A DNA stretch of 9,406 nt from Oscillospiraceae bacterium (lineage in GTDB: Bacteria > Bacillota > Clostridia > Oscillospirales > Oscillospiraceae), in NCBI GenBank assembly GCA_016287555.1, contig JAEFAK010000062.1, positions 1-9,406 on the forward strand. The letters are read 5' to 3'. A model generated the notes under the pieces. It saw nothing but the letters and a program-made list of their open reading frames with translations. It searched no databases and was not told the DNA's origin. A program made the position numbers and the translations under genes. Within the stretch, counting starts at the first letter, position 1. Every line of letters starts with the position of its first letter. Shown here piece by piece: positions 1 to 6,266 of this stretch.

Positions 1-1026
1 GATACCGGTAACTTTATCGCCGTTGTGCAGGGTTTTGAGATTGCGCTCAAGAAGCTGGTCGAACGTAAGCGCGGACTCGTCCTCAACGGGCGCGGGCTCC
101 TCAGCGGGCGCAGCCTCGGCGACGGGCGCGGGCTCTTCCGCGACGGGTGCGCTCTCCGGCGTCATGGTCTCCATCTCTTTGGTTTCATCGTTCATTTTGT
201 CTCTGACCTCCTTAATGATCCAGGCGGGTGCTGATGCGCCCGCTGTGACGCCGATGACATCGTTCTTCCTCAATTCATCCGGCAAAGGAAGGTCATCGGC
301 GCTCTCTGCGAGCCAGACCTTCGGACAGAACTTTCGGCAGATGTTCGCGAGCTCAAGCGTGTTTGCGCTGTTTTTGCCGCCGATCACGACCATCGCGTCA
401 GACCTCTTTGCCAGCCTCTCTGCTTCTTCCTGACGTCTTGACGTAGCTTTGCATATTGTATCAAAGAATTTGACGTTTGTATACCTTTTTTTTATGAACT
501 TTTCGCATTTTTTAACGCGTTCCTCCATTCCGGTCGTCTGGCAGATGACTCCGACGGGCGTATTCTGATCCGGAATGAGCTCCGGAAGGCGGCTCTCTGC
601 GTCCTCCTCATCGGAAACCACGACGGGGTCGGAGCACCATGCGCATGTCAGCAGCACCTCAGGGTGATCCGCCGTCCCGATTATGACGACGCGGCGCCCC
701 TCCGCAGAAAGCTCGGAGGCGTATCTGTGCGTTTTGGCGACGTCCGGGCAGGTCGCGTCGACGACCGTGCAGCCCTTTGCCTCCAGACGCGCGAACTGTT
801 CCGGCGAGGCGCCGTGGGAGCGTATGACGACGCGGGCTCCGTCGGGTATCTCGTCGACGGAGGACGCGCACCTGACTCCGAGCGCCTCCAGACGCGCGAC
901 CTCGCGCTTGTTGTGGATGAGCTCATTGAGCGTAAAGCACGGGCTCTCGCGGGCGGCGTTCTCGGCGAGCTTCACCGCGCGGGAGACTCCGTAGCAGAAG
1001 CCCGCGCTCTCGGCCATGACTATCAT
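1..1026 (-). CDS. ispH: IspH fused to ribosomal protein S1 (4-hydroxy-3-methylbut-2-enyl diphosphate reductase / S1), 3' end cut by window
   Basis: The frame is open from an ATG at 1026 to the window edge (342 codons, no stop). Residues 1 to about 275 are IspH, the [4Fe-4S] enzyme of the last step of the MEP pathway, which reduces HMBPP to IPP and DMAPP in the cytosol. Visible motifs: SAGFCYGV with cluster Cys11, LIHN with His38, RSHG with His71, DATCP with Cys93, HPE with His121 and Glu123, QTT 163-165, DTIC with Cys192, KNSAN 218-222 and GASAPAW 263-269. A Pro/Ala/Glu-rich linker follows (about 285-318), partly built from a short direct repeat (bases 86-99 and 122-135, each encoding part of a PAPV unit). 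The last residues, FDQLLERNLKTLHNGDKVTG, look like the start of a first S1 RNA-binding domain. Such IspH-S1 fusions are known in Clostridia. The start overlaps the cmk stop by 4 bases (ATGA), with GGGAAG 8 nt upstream. The number of S1 repeats cannot be seen. Confidence 0.93.
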   Translation of the reverse strand, partial: MIVMAESAGFCYGVSRAVKLAENAARESPCFTLNELIHNKREVARLEALGVRCASSVDEIPDGARVVIRSHGASPEQFARLEAKGCTVVDATCPDVAKTHRYASELSAEGRRVVIIGTADHPEVLLTCAWCSDPVVVSDEEDAESRLPELIPDQNTPVGVICQTTGMEERVKKCEKFIKKRYTNVKFFDTICKATSRRQEEAERLAKRSDAMVVIGGKNSANTLELANICRKFCPKVWLAESADDLPLPDELRKNDVIGVTAGASAPAWIIKEVRDKMNDETKEMETMTPESAPVAEEPAPVAEAAPAEEPAPVEDESALTFDQLLERNLKTLHNGDKVTGI

Positions 1027-1703
1027 TTGTTCAGCTTCCCGTCTATTATCGCAAGCATCGCCTCAAGGCTCTCGTCGAGGTCGAGCTCCGTCGTATCGAG
1101 CGTTACGGCGTCCTCGGCGGCGGCGAGCGGCGCTACCGCGCGGGATGAATCGGCCGCGTCGCGCTTTTTCAGGTCGGCGAGCACCTGCTCGAAGGTATCC
1201 TCCCCGCCCTTTTCCCTGAGTTCCAGCCAGCGGCGGCGCGCCCTCTCACGCTCGTCGGCGGTGAGGAATATCTTCACGTCCGCGTCCGGCAGAACGACGG
1301 TCCCGATATCACGGCCGTCCATGATGACACTGTATCTTCTCGCAAGCGATCGCTGGCTTTCCAGCAGGAACGCCCGCACGCACGGCAGCGCGGACACTGC
1401 CGAGGCGTACATGGACATTTCCGGGGTCCGGAGAAAGTCCGTCACGTCCTCGCCGTTTGCGTACATGCGCTGCTTCCCGTCGACGTACGCCAGAGAGATA
1501 TCGAGCGATGGGAGAAGCCTTTCGACCGCCTCGGCATCCGAGGGCGAAACTTCTCTGCGTCTGACGTAGAGCCCGACGGTCCTGTATATGGCTCCGGTGT
1601 CGACGTAGACGCAGCCGAGGCGCTCGGCGAGCTTCTTTGCCAGCGTGCTTTTGCCCGCTCCGCCTGGTCCGTCTATGGCGATGCTTATCTTTTTTTCATC
1701 CAT
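1023..1703 (-). CDS. cmk: (d)CMP kinase
   Basis: Cytidylate kinase, a cytosolic enzyme that phosphorylates CMP and dCMP with ATP in pyrimidine nucleotide recycling. The 226 residues match the usual family length of about 220-230. A P-loop GPGGAGKS lies at 12-19, followed by DTGAIYR at 35-41. The NMP-binding insert has FLRTPEMSMYAS (90-101) and VSALPCVRAFLLESQR (103-118). GRDIGT lies at 130-135, followed by VLPDADVKIFLTA, and an Arg-rich lid segment is near 153-158. The ATG at 1703 lies one base after the stop of the flavoprotein gene, with AAGGA about 10 nt upstream inside that gene. It overlaps ispH by 4 bases, so the three genes look translationally coupled. In Bacillus subtilis cmk is likewise next to an S1-like gene (ypfD). 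From memory, many Clostridia carry a plsC acyltransferase gene between cmk and ispH; none is present here. Confidence 0.96.
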   Translation of the reverse strand: MDEKKISIAIDGPGGAGKSTLAKKLAERLGCVYVDTGAIYRTVGLYVRRREVSPSDAEAVERLLPSLDISLAYVDGKQRMYANGEDVTDFLRTPEMSMYASAVSALPCVRAFLLESQRSLARRYSVIMDGRDIGTVVLPDADVKIFLTADERERARRRWLELREKGGEDTFEQVLADLKKRDAADSSRAVAPLAAAEDAVTLDTTELDLDESLEAMLAIIDGKLNK

Positions 1704-1704
1704 G

Positions 1705-2961
1705 TCAGTTACGTCCTTCGATAATGGATTTTGCTGCCTTCAGGCCGGCGAGTCTCCCCGTCGACCAGGCTATCTGGAGATTGAAGCCGCCGGTATATGC
1801 GTCGAGGTCGAGCACCTCGCCGGCAAAGTACAGCCCCTGAACAAGCCTTGAGCGCATCGAGGATGGATCTATCTCTCCGAGCGCCACGCCGCCCGCCGTC
1901 ACGACGGCTTCGTCTATGGGTCTTTTTGATGTTATGTCAACTAAATAGTCCTTCATGAGCGCGACGAGCGCGCGGCGCTGCTGCCGTGTGACGGAGTTGA
2001 CGCGAGTCTCCGGCGGGATGCCGGAGCGCTCCACGAGGACGGGTATCAGAAGCCGGGGAGCAAGCTCGTCCAGCGAGTTTTTGAACTCGCGGTTGAGGTT
2101 CTTCGAGAAGTCGCGCAGGATGCGCGCGTCGAGCGCCTCGGCGTCGAGCCCCGGCTTGAAGTCAATGTGCAGGGCATAGCTCTCGTCCTCGCCGCGCATG
2201 TGGGCGGAGGCCGAGAGTATCAGAGGACCCGTCATGCCGAAATGGGTGAACTGCGCCTCGCCGAGCTCCTCATAGAGCTTCCCGCTCTTCGAGCCCGTCA
2301 GCGTGATCTTCACGTTTCTGAGCGACAGGCCCTGCATGCGTTCGCAGTATCCGTCCCGGCATTCGAGCGGGACGAGCGAGGCACGCGGCGGAACTATCGT
2401 ATGCCCGACGGAGCGGGCAATGGCGTACCCGTCGCCTGTCGAGCCGGTCTTCGGATAGGACAGGCCGCCCGTACATATCACGGCGGCGGAGCATTCCACG
2501 CTCCCGGACGGGGTCTCGACGGAGCGGAGCGCGCCGCCCTCGAGCGTTACGCCCGTCGCGCGGGCATTCTCGACCCGGACGCCGGCCTCGCGCATGAGCC
2601 TTTCGAGACACTCAGCTATGTCGGAGGCCCTGTCGGACTGCGGGAAAACCCTGTTTCCCCGCTCGGTCTTGAGCGGGACTCCGGCCTGCTCGAAGAAGTC
2701 CATGACTCTCTCGGGCGGGAACCCGCGCACGGCGGCGTTGAGGAACTTCGCGCCGCCCGTCACGTTTTCGAGCACCTCTGTCGGAGAGCAGTCGTTGGTG
2801 ACGTTGCAGCGGCCCTTGCCCGTGATGCGCAGCTTGGCGCCGAGCCTGTCGCCCCGCTCGAGCAGCACGACCTCCGCCCCGGCGTCAGCCGCCGTTATCG
2901 CGGCCATCATGCCGGCCGCGCCGCCTCCGACGACGCAGACGTCAGTCCTCGATCTTTTCAT
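1705..2961 (-). CDS. HI0933-family FAD-dependent oxidoreductase (YtfP/YhiN-like flavoprotein)
   Basis: Predicted cytosolic flavoprotein of 418 residues from the chosen start. The N-terminal Rossmann motif VVGGGAAGMMAA (10-21) is followed by an acidic residue ending strand 2 (LLERG, Glu35). The family signature TGKGRCNVTN is at 47-56. A central TGGLSYPKTGSTGDGY block and a C-terminal GLYFAGEVLDLDAYTGG / NLQIAWSTGRLAG block complete the family pattern. The physiological substrate of this family is poorly defined; names such as aminoacetone oxidase or NAD(FAD)-utilizing dehydrogenase are annotation conventions, so I give no reaction. An in-frame ATG at 2991 would add 10 residues, but the ATG at 2961 puts the usual short N-terminus before the FAD motif and has GGGAGG 12 nt and GAGGT 2 nt upstream. 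The gene then starts inside the last 20 bases of rpiR, and its stop lies 1 base before cmk. Confidence 0.92.
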   Translation of the reverse strand: MKRSRTDVCVVGGGAAGMMAAITAADAGAEVVLLERGDRLGAKLRITGKGRCNVTNDCSPTEVLENVTGGAKFLNAAVRGFPPERVMDFFEQAGVPLKTERGNRVFPQSDRASDIAECLERLMREAGVRVENARATGVTLEGGALRSVETPSGSVECSAAVICTGGLSYPKTGSTGDGYAIARSVGHTIVPPRASLVPLECRDGYCERMQGLSLRNVKITLTGSKSGKLYEELGEAQFTHFGMTGPLILSASAHMRGEDESYALHIDFKPGLDAEALDARILRDFSKNLNREFKNSLDELAPRLLIPVLVERSGIPPETRVNSVTRQQRRALVALMKDYLVDITSKRPIDEAVVTAGGVALGEIDPSSMRSRLVQGLYFAGEVLDLDAYTGGFNLQIAWSTGRLAGLKAAKSIIEGRN

Positions 2962-3805
2962 ATACCTCGTATTCCTCCCAGACGCGCTCAAGGTTGCCGA
3001 AGGTGTTGAAAAGCTGGTCGTGGGCCTTATCGCCGACGGCGGCGACGAGCGCGTTTATAAGGCTCAGAGGAGCCACGAGCGAATCGACGAACGAGACCAT
3101 GTCGCTCTTGGCAAGCAGCGAGATATCCGCGAGCCTAGCCAGCGGAGAGGTCGCGGCGTCGGTTATGCCGATGACGGTCGCGCCGGAGGATTTGGCATAC
3201 CGTACGGCCTTGATCGTTCTCTTGGAATAACGCGGGAAGCTGATGCCTATCAGCAGGTCGTCGGGCGAGATGCGGAGTATCTGCTCGAATATCTCGGAAT
3301 TGGAGCTTTCATATAGGACGCGCACGTTTTCGAACATGAGATTGAAGTAATATCCCATGAACATTGAGAGCGCGGCGGATGTTCGTGTGCCGAGGATGAA
3401 GATGCGCTTTGCCCCGATGATCTTTTTGACGGCGAGCTCGAAGCTCTCCTTATCCACGCTCTCGAGCGTCAGGCGTATCTTCTCCATGTCCGCCTGAAAC
3501 GTCGCCGTCAGCACATCGCGCGTGCCGATGACGTTCTTGGCGACCTCCATGCGCTGGACGGAGGTCAGGCGGTTGCGTATCATCTCCTGCAGCGCGAGGC
3601 GCATCTCCGGGTAGCCCTCGAAGCCGAGCTCGGAGGCGAAGCGCACGACCGTCGATTCGCTGACGCCGGTCGTCTCGCCGAGCTTGGACGCCGTCATGAA
3701 CGCCGCCTTATCGAAATTCTGCTCTATGAAAGAGGCGATGCGGAGCTGTCCCTTTGAAAAACTCCCCTTCGAGGCCTCGATGAGCGAAAGTATGTCCTTG
3801 TCCAT
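2942..3805 (-). CDS. RpiR/MurR-family transcriptional regulator (HTH_6 + SIS domain)
   Basis: A 287-residue DNA-binding regulator. Residues 1 to about 77 form the RpiR helix-turn-helix: FSKGQLRIASFI (16-27), TASKLGETTGVSESTVVRFA (38-57), then ELGFEGYPEMR. Residues of about 110-265 form a SIS sugar-isomerase-type domain, which in this family senses phosphorylated sugars. The usual GxGxS phosphosugar loop reads GTRTS (139-143), and the second loop reads SFPRYSKRT (189-197), so the effector may be unusual. The ATG at 3805 gives a standard N-terminus; the ribosome-binding site is weak (GAAG upstream). A small hairpin in the leader (CAGCC/GGCTG, 3815-3828) sits next to it. It is the first gene of the second operon, downstream of a predicted promoter that overlaps an inverted repeat, which suggests autoregulation. 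No sugar-catabolic gene is adjacent; the genes behind it are a flavoprotein, cmk and ispH-rpsA. Confidence 0.93.
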   Translation of the reverse strand: MDKDILSLIEASKGSFSKGQLRIASFIEQNFDKAAFMTASKLGETTGVSESTVVRFASELGFEGYPEMRLALQEMIRNRLTSVQRMEVAKNVIGTRDVLTATFQADMEKIRLTLESVDKESFELAVKKIIGAKRIFILGTRTSAALSMFMGYYFNLMFENVRVLYESSNSEIFEQILRISPDDLLIGISFPRYSKRTIKAVRYAKSSGATVIGITDAATSPLARLADISLLAKSDMVSFVDSLVAPLSLINALVAAVGDKAHDQLFNTFGNLERVWEEYEVYEKIED

Positions 3806-3875
3806 TTTTCTTCACAGCCCGCAGGCTGCCTTTCATTTTTAAGTGATTTCCTTCGTATTTCGGCGAAGCCTATGT

Positions 3876-3904
3876 ATTTTATATCTAAAAAATGAAATCT
3901 GCAA
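3876..3904 (-). promoter_or_regulatory. Predicted sigma-70-type (SigA) promoter of the rpiR-flavoprotein-cmk-ispH operon
   Basis: On the minus strand a -35-like TTGCAG (3904-3899) is separated by exactly 17 nt from a -10-like TAAAAT (3881-3876, five of six matches to TATAAT). An overlapping TATAAA (3883-3878) would give a 15-nt spacer. Transcription would start near 3869, leaving a leader of roughly 65 nt before the rpiR ATG. The -35 hexamer is only a half match, but this is the only AT-rich non-coding stretch in the window and lies upstream of the first gene of a tight cluster. The -35 lies inside one arm of the inverted repeat, so a protein bound there would block RNA polymerase. Confidence 0.5.
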
Positions 3905-3952
3905 GTAAATTTGCAAGAAAAAGCAATAAATCCTGCAAATTTGCCTGCAGAT
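3885..3952 (-). terminator. Possible terminator hairpin of the engB-to-rluB operon
   Basis: Read as minus-strand RNA, the inverted repeat begins about 18 nt after the rluB stop. It folds into a stem of about 19 positions (one G-U wobble and one A-C mismatch on this strand) with an 18-nt loop, followed at once by UUUCAUUUUUUA. Position and U-tract fit an intrinsic terminator. The stem is less GC-rich and the loop larger than is typical, so this role is uncertain and may coexist with an operator role. Confidence 0.4.
3897..3952. repeat. 19-bp-arm inverted repeat with two near-palindromic TTTGC-type boxes upstream of rpiR
   Basis: Arms 3897-3915 and 3934-3952 are inverted copies matching at 17 of 19 positions, separated by 18 bases. 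Each arm carries a central box: GTAAATTTGC (3905-3914) and the perfect palindrome GCAAATTTGC (3935-3944). The box centres are exactly 30 bp apart, close to three helical turns, as expected for two dimers bound on one DNA face. One arm covers the predicted -35 of rpiR. I infer a possible operator, most simply for the adjacent RpiR protein. The alternative, a terminator for the preceding operon, is listed separately. Confidence 0.7.
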
Positions 3953-3970
3953 ATGCATGCGATGTTCATT

Positions 3971-4672
3971 TCAAAGGCTTTTCAGATACTCTATCTCCTC
4001 GGCGGTCAGATAGCGCCACTTCCCGCTGGCGAGCCTGCCGAGGGAGAGCTTCCCCTCCTCGACGCGCACGAGGCGCCTGACAGAGAGCCCGCAGGCCTCG
4101 CACATCCGGCGCACCTCGCGGTTTTTCCCCTCGGCGACTGTCACCTCGAGCAGGGCCCTGCTTCCCTCGCGCTCAAGGACGGAAGCCTTCGCGGGGCTGT
4201 AGTCCACGCCCTCGTAGGTTATCCCCCGCGCCATCTCCGAGCACGCGGCGAAGGGGTCCTCCCCCTCCACGCGGACGTGGTAGACCTTCGTCATGCCGTA
4301 GCGCGGGTGGGTCAGCTTGTTGGTCACTTCACCGTCGTTGGTCATGAGCAGCAGCCCCTCGGACGCCATGTCGAGCCGGCCTACGGGATATACCCTCGTT
4401 CCGCAGGAAGCGACGAGATCGGCGACGTTCCTGCGGCCAGCCTCGTCCTTTACGGTCGTGACGTAGCCGCGGGGCTTGTTTAACATTATGTAAACCCGAT
4501 CGGTGTTTGCCCCGAGCGGGCGGCCGTCGACTCTGACCTGCTCCGGTTCGGCCTTCTGGCCGAGCTCGGCAGGCCTGCCGCCGACCGTTACCCTGCCCGC
4601 GAGGATGAGCTTTTCGGCCTCCCTGCGCGAGCAGACTCCGTATTGACTCAAGAGCTTCTGCACTCTCTCCAA
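3971..4672 (-). CDS. rluB: 23S rRNA pseudouridine synthase B (RluB/RsuA family)
   Basis: Isomerises a specific uridine of 23S rRNA (the family target is position 2605, E. coli numbering) to pseudouridine during large-subunit maturation. The 233 residues show an N-terminal S4 RNA-binding domain (about 1-48, with CSRREAEKLILAGRVTV at 14-30) and a catalytic domain with MLNKPRGYVTT (63-73), the catalytic Asp101 in VGRLDMASEGLLLMTNDG, and the late motif EGKNREVRRM. The start is TTG: the family N-terminus MERVQKLLSQ begins exactly there, and GAGGT overlapping the upstream stop is spaced 7 nt from it. It lies 10 bp after the carboxypeptidase gene and is the last gene of the first operon. RsuA or RluE/F membership cannot be fully excluded, but the neighbourhood (B. 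subtilis rluB is also near scpAB and dacB) supports RluB. Confidence 0.92.
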   Translation of the reverse strand: MERVQKLLSQYGVCSRREAEKLILAGRVTVGGRPAELGQKAEPEQVRVDGRPLGANTDRVYIMLNKPRGYVTTVKDEAGRRNVADLVASCGTRVYPVGRLDMASEGLLLMTNDGEVTNKLTHPRYGMTKVYHVRVEGEDPFAACSEMARGITYEGVDYSPAKASVLEREGSRALLEVTVAEGKNREVRRMCEACGLSVRRLVRVEEGKLSLGRLASGKWRYLTAEEIEYLKSL

Positions 4673-4682
4673 GTCTCTTACC

Positions 4683-5840
4683 TCACATTATCGGATATGA
4701 ATAGGGCGTGTTCCTGTTGGCGAGATACCACGCCCATTTGATCTTTTCCCATGCCGTCAGCGGAACGTCGCGGTCGAGTGCGACTTCGCAGGCGCATACG
4801 AGCGGCACGCAGTCGGCCTCCTCGCCGTTTACGAAAACACGCGCCTTTCCCGCCGTCTCTCCCCGCTTCACGGGAGCATAGATGAAGCTTCCCCTTTCAA
4901 GGCTGACGCTGACCTCGCTGCCCCTCGGGCAGAGCACGCGGCAGCTCCGTTCCGGAACGAGCGCGACGGACGTCTGTTCCCCCGATATGACAGGCATCGC
5001 GGGGACGGCGAGAGCCCTGAGCGGTTCGGCAAGCTCGAACGAATCGAGCGCCCAGACGCACAGCGCCATATGGTCGTTCCAGTCGTTCCCCTCGCAGAGC
5101 GTAACGCAGATAAGGCGCATGCCCTCCCGCTCGACGCAGGAGACGAGCGTCCTGCCGGCGGCGTCCGTATAGCCGGTCTTGACGCCGACGCAGCCCTCGT
5201 ACATATCGAGCAACTTGTTATGGTTAAGGAGCGTCCTGCCGCCGACGACCGCAGATCGCGTCCCGACTATGGCGGCGAACGTCTCGTTCGACATCGCGGC
5301 AGCCGTGAGCGCGGCAAGGTCGCGCGCGGAGGAATACTGCTCTGCGCCGTCGAGCCCATGGGGGTTTTCAAAGCGCGTCGAAGACAGGCCGAGCTCCGCG
5401 GCATTCCCGTTCATCAGCCCGGCGAAGGCTCCTGCGCTTCCCGCGCAGTGACCCGCGAGGGCGAGCGCGGCGTCGTTGCCGGACTCAAGCAGCAGACCGT
5501 ACAGCAGATCGCGGACCGTCAGCGTCTCGCCGAGAACGAGCCCCATCCTCGAGCCCTCCACGTCCGTCCATTCGGGCCGCACGCACACCTTCTCCTCCGG
5601 GTCCGTCCTCTCAAGGACGACGAGCGCCGTCATTATCTTCGTGAGGCTGGCTATTAGCCTTCTCTCGTCGGCGTTCTTTTCATAGAGCACGCTCCCCGTG
5701 TTCATCTCATAGAGGAACGCGCTCGCCGCGCCGTTATCCGGCGCTTCCGCCCTCGCGGGGGCGGGAATGAGCGCGAGCAGGATCGCGGCGGCGGCGATAT
5801 GTGCGGCAAATCTGAGCGGATATGTGGCTTTTTTGGCTAT
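4683..5840 (-). CDS. D-alanyl-D-alanine carboxypeptidase (S11 family, DacB/DacF-like penicillin-binding protein); start codon uncertain
   Basis: A secreted serine peptidase that removes the terminal D-Ala from peptidoglycan stem peptides. Counting from the ATA at 5840 (385 residues), the signal peptide has basic KK at 3-4, a hydrophobic stretch 11-27 and an ARA/EA cleavage site near 31. The mature domain has SLTK (65-68, Ser65 nucleophile), SGN (120-122) and KTG (221-223), and it ends with a Trp-rich, possibly amphipathic helix (WEKIKWAWYLANR) of the kind that tethers PBP5-type enzymes to the membrane. The start is odd. The first in-frame ATG (5705) would remove the signal peptide and the first strand of the domain. 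No ATG, GTG or TTG lies in frame between it and the ytfJ stop, which is in the same frame. ATA at 5840 is the best-placed candidate (3 nt after that stop, AAGGA about 10 nt upstream). An A6 run follows at once (5829-5834), so a sequence error is possible. Gene context (ytfJ, scpAB) suggests a growth or sporulation wall role. Confidence 0.88.
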   Translation of the reverse strand: MAKKATYPLRFAAHIAAAAILLALIPAPARAEAPDNGAASAFLYEMNTGSVLYEKNADERRLIASLTKIMTALVVLERTDPEEKVCVRPEWTDVEGSRMGLVLGETLTVRDLLYGLLLESGNDAALALAGHCAGSAGAFAGLMNGNAAELGLSSTRFENPHGLDGAEQYSSARDLAALTAAAMSNETFAAIVGTRSAVVGGRTLLNHNKLLDMYEGCVGVKTGYTDAAGRTLVSCVEREGMRLICVTLCEGNDWNDHMALCVWALDSFELAEPLRALAVPAMPVISGEQTSVALVPERSCRVLCPRGSEVSVSLERGSFIYAPVKRGETAGKARVFVNGEEADCVPLVCACEVALDRDVPLTAWEKIKWAWYLANRNTPYSYPIM

Positions 5841-5843
5841 CTG

Positions 5844-6233
5844 TCAGTCTTCCTTCTTCTCGGGAATGAGCTCCTTGACCTTGTCGATAACGGTCGGGAT
5901 GGAATCGATGACCTTCATGACGGGATCGGACGTATTGCCCTCGACCGAGAGCAGGCGGACCGTTCCGTCCTTGATGATGACGAACGCTGTCGGGGTGATG
6001 GTCACGCCGGCGCCGCTGCCGCCGCCGAAGGCGTTGTCTCCGCCGTCCTTCTGGTTTTTGGAAGCGAAGTCGGAGCCGCCGGAAGCGAAGCCGAAACTCA
6101 CCTTGGACACGGGAATGAGCATGACTCCGTCGGGTGTGGTCACGGGAGTGCCGATTATCGTATTGACGTCCACCATGTCGCGAAGCTTGGCCATGGTCGT
6201 CTCCATCAGGCTGCCGATAGGATGCTTATCCAT
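5844..6233 (-). CDS. ytfJ: GerW/YtfJ-family sporulation-associated protein
   Basis: A small 129-residue protein of the GerW family; B. subtilis YtfJ is a spore protein needed for normal germination, with no known catalytic activity. Visible family features: an N-terminal helix MDKHPIGSLMETTMAKLRDM, then VDVNTIIGTPV (21-31), TPDGVMLIPVSKVSFGFASGG (33-53), a Gly-rich loop around 62-79, and a hydrophobic ITPTAFVIIKDG strand, ending in a charged helix with an EKKED tail. An ATG at 6260 would add 9 residues, but the ATG at 6233 has GGAGG with ideal 7-nt spacing and yields the family N-terminus. It lies 33 bp after the DUF2953 gene, and its stop is 3 nt before the presumed carboxypeptidase start. 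Its presence suggests a spore-former or a descendant of one; related proteins also occur in non-sporulating bacteria, so this is not proof. Confidence 0.9.
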   Translation of the reverse strand: MDKHPIGSLMETTMAKLRDMVDVNTIIGTPVTTPDGVMLIPVSKVSFGFASGGSDFASKNQKDGGDNAFGGGSGAGVTITPTAFVIIKDGTVRLLSVEGNTSDPVMKVIDSIPTVIDKVKELIPEKKED

Positions 6234-6240
6234 ATTATAT

Positions 6241-6245
6241 CCTCC
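6241..6245 (-). promoter_or_regulatory. Ribosome-binding site of ytfJ
   Basis: GGAGG on the minus strand, 7 nt before the ATG at 6233. It decides between this ATG and the in-frame one at 6260, which has no comparable site. Confidence 0.8.
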
Positions 6246-6266
6246 GTTTCTTTCATTCATACATTA

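Noticed and set aside
82..160. GC-rich short repeats that could suggest a repeat array
   Set aside because: They are in-frame codons of the Pro/Ala/Glu linker of IspH-S1; unit lengths are irregular and there are no spacers.
664..1569. 301-codon plus-strand reading frame
   Set aside because: It lies antisense to ispH and cmk, which have complete family motifs; its low-complexity Ser/Arg-rich translation is typical of a GC-rich shadow frame.
2962..2991. Longer N-terminus of the flavoprotein starting at the ATG at 2991
   Set aside because: It would increase the overlap with rpiR to 50 bases and add 10 residues before the FAD motif that the family normally lacks.
2167..3009. 280-codon plus-strand reading frame
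   Set aside because: Antisense to the HI0933-family flavoprotein, with an Arg/Gly/Ala-rich translation and no recognisable domain.
3815..3828. Small GC hairpin CAGCC/GGCTG in the rpiR leader
   Set aside because: Only 5 bp of stem and no U-tract or conserved aptamer-like surroundings; not enough to call a riboswitch or attenuator.
3724..3969. 81-codon minus-strand frame crossing the rluB-rpiR gap
   Set aside because: It overlaps the rpiR helix-turn-helix in another frame, runs through the inverted repeat and promoter, and its translation resembles no family.
3911..4483. 190-codon plus-strand frame starting in the intergenic gap
   Set aside because: It is almost entirely antisense to rluB and has no domain-like pattern or ribosome-binding site.
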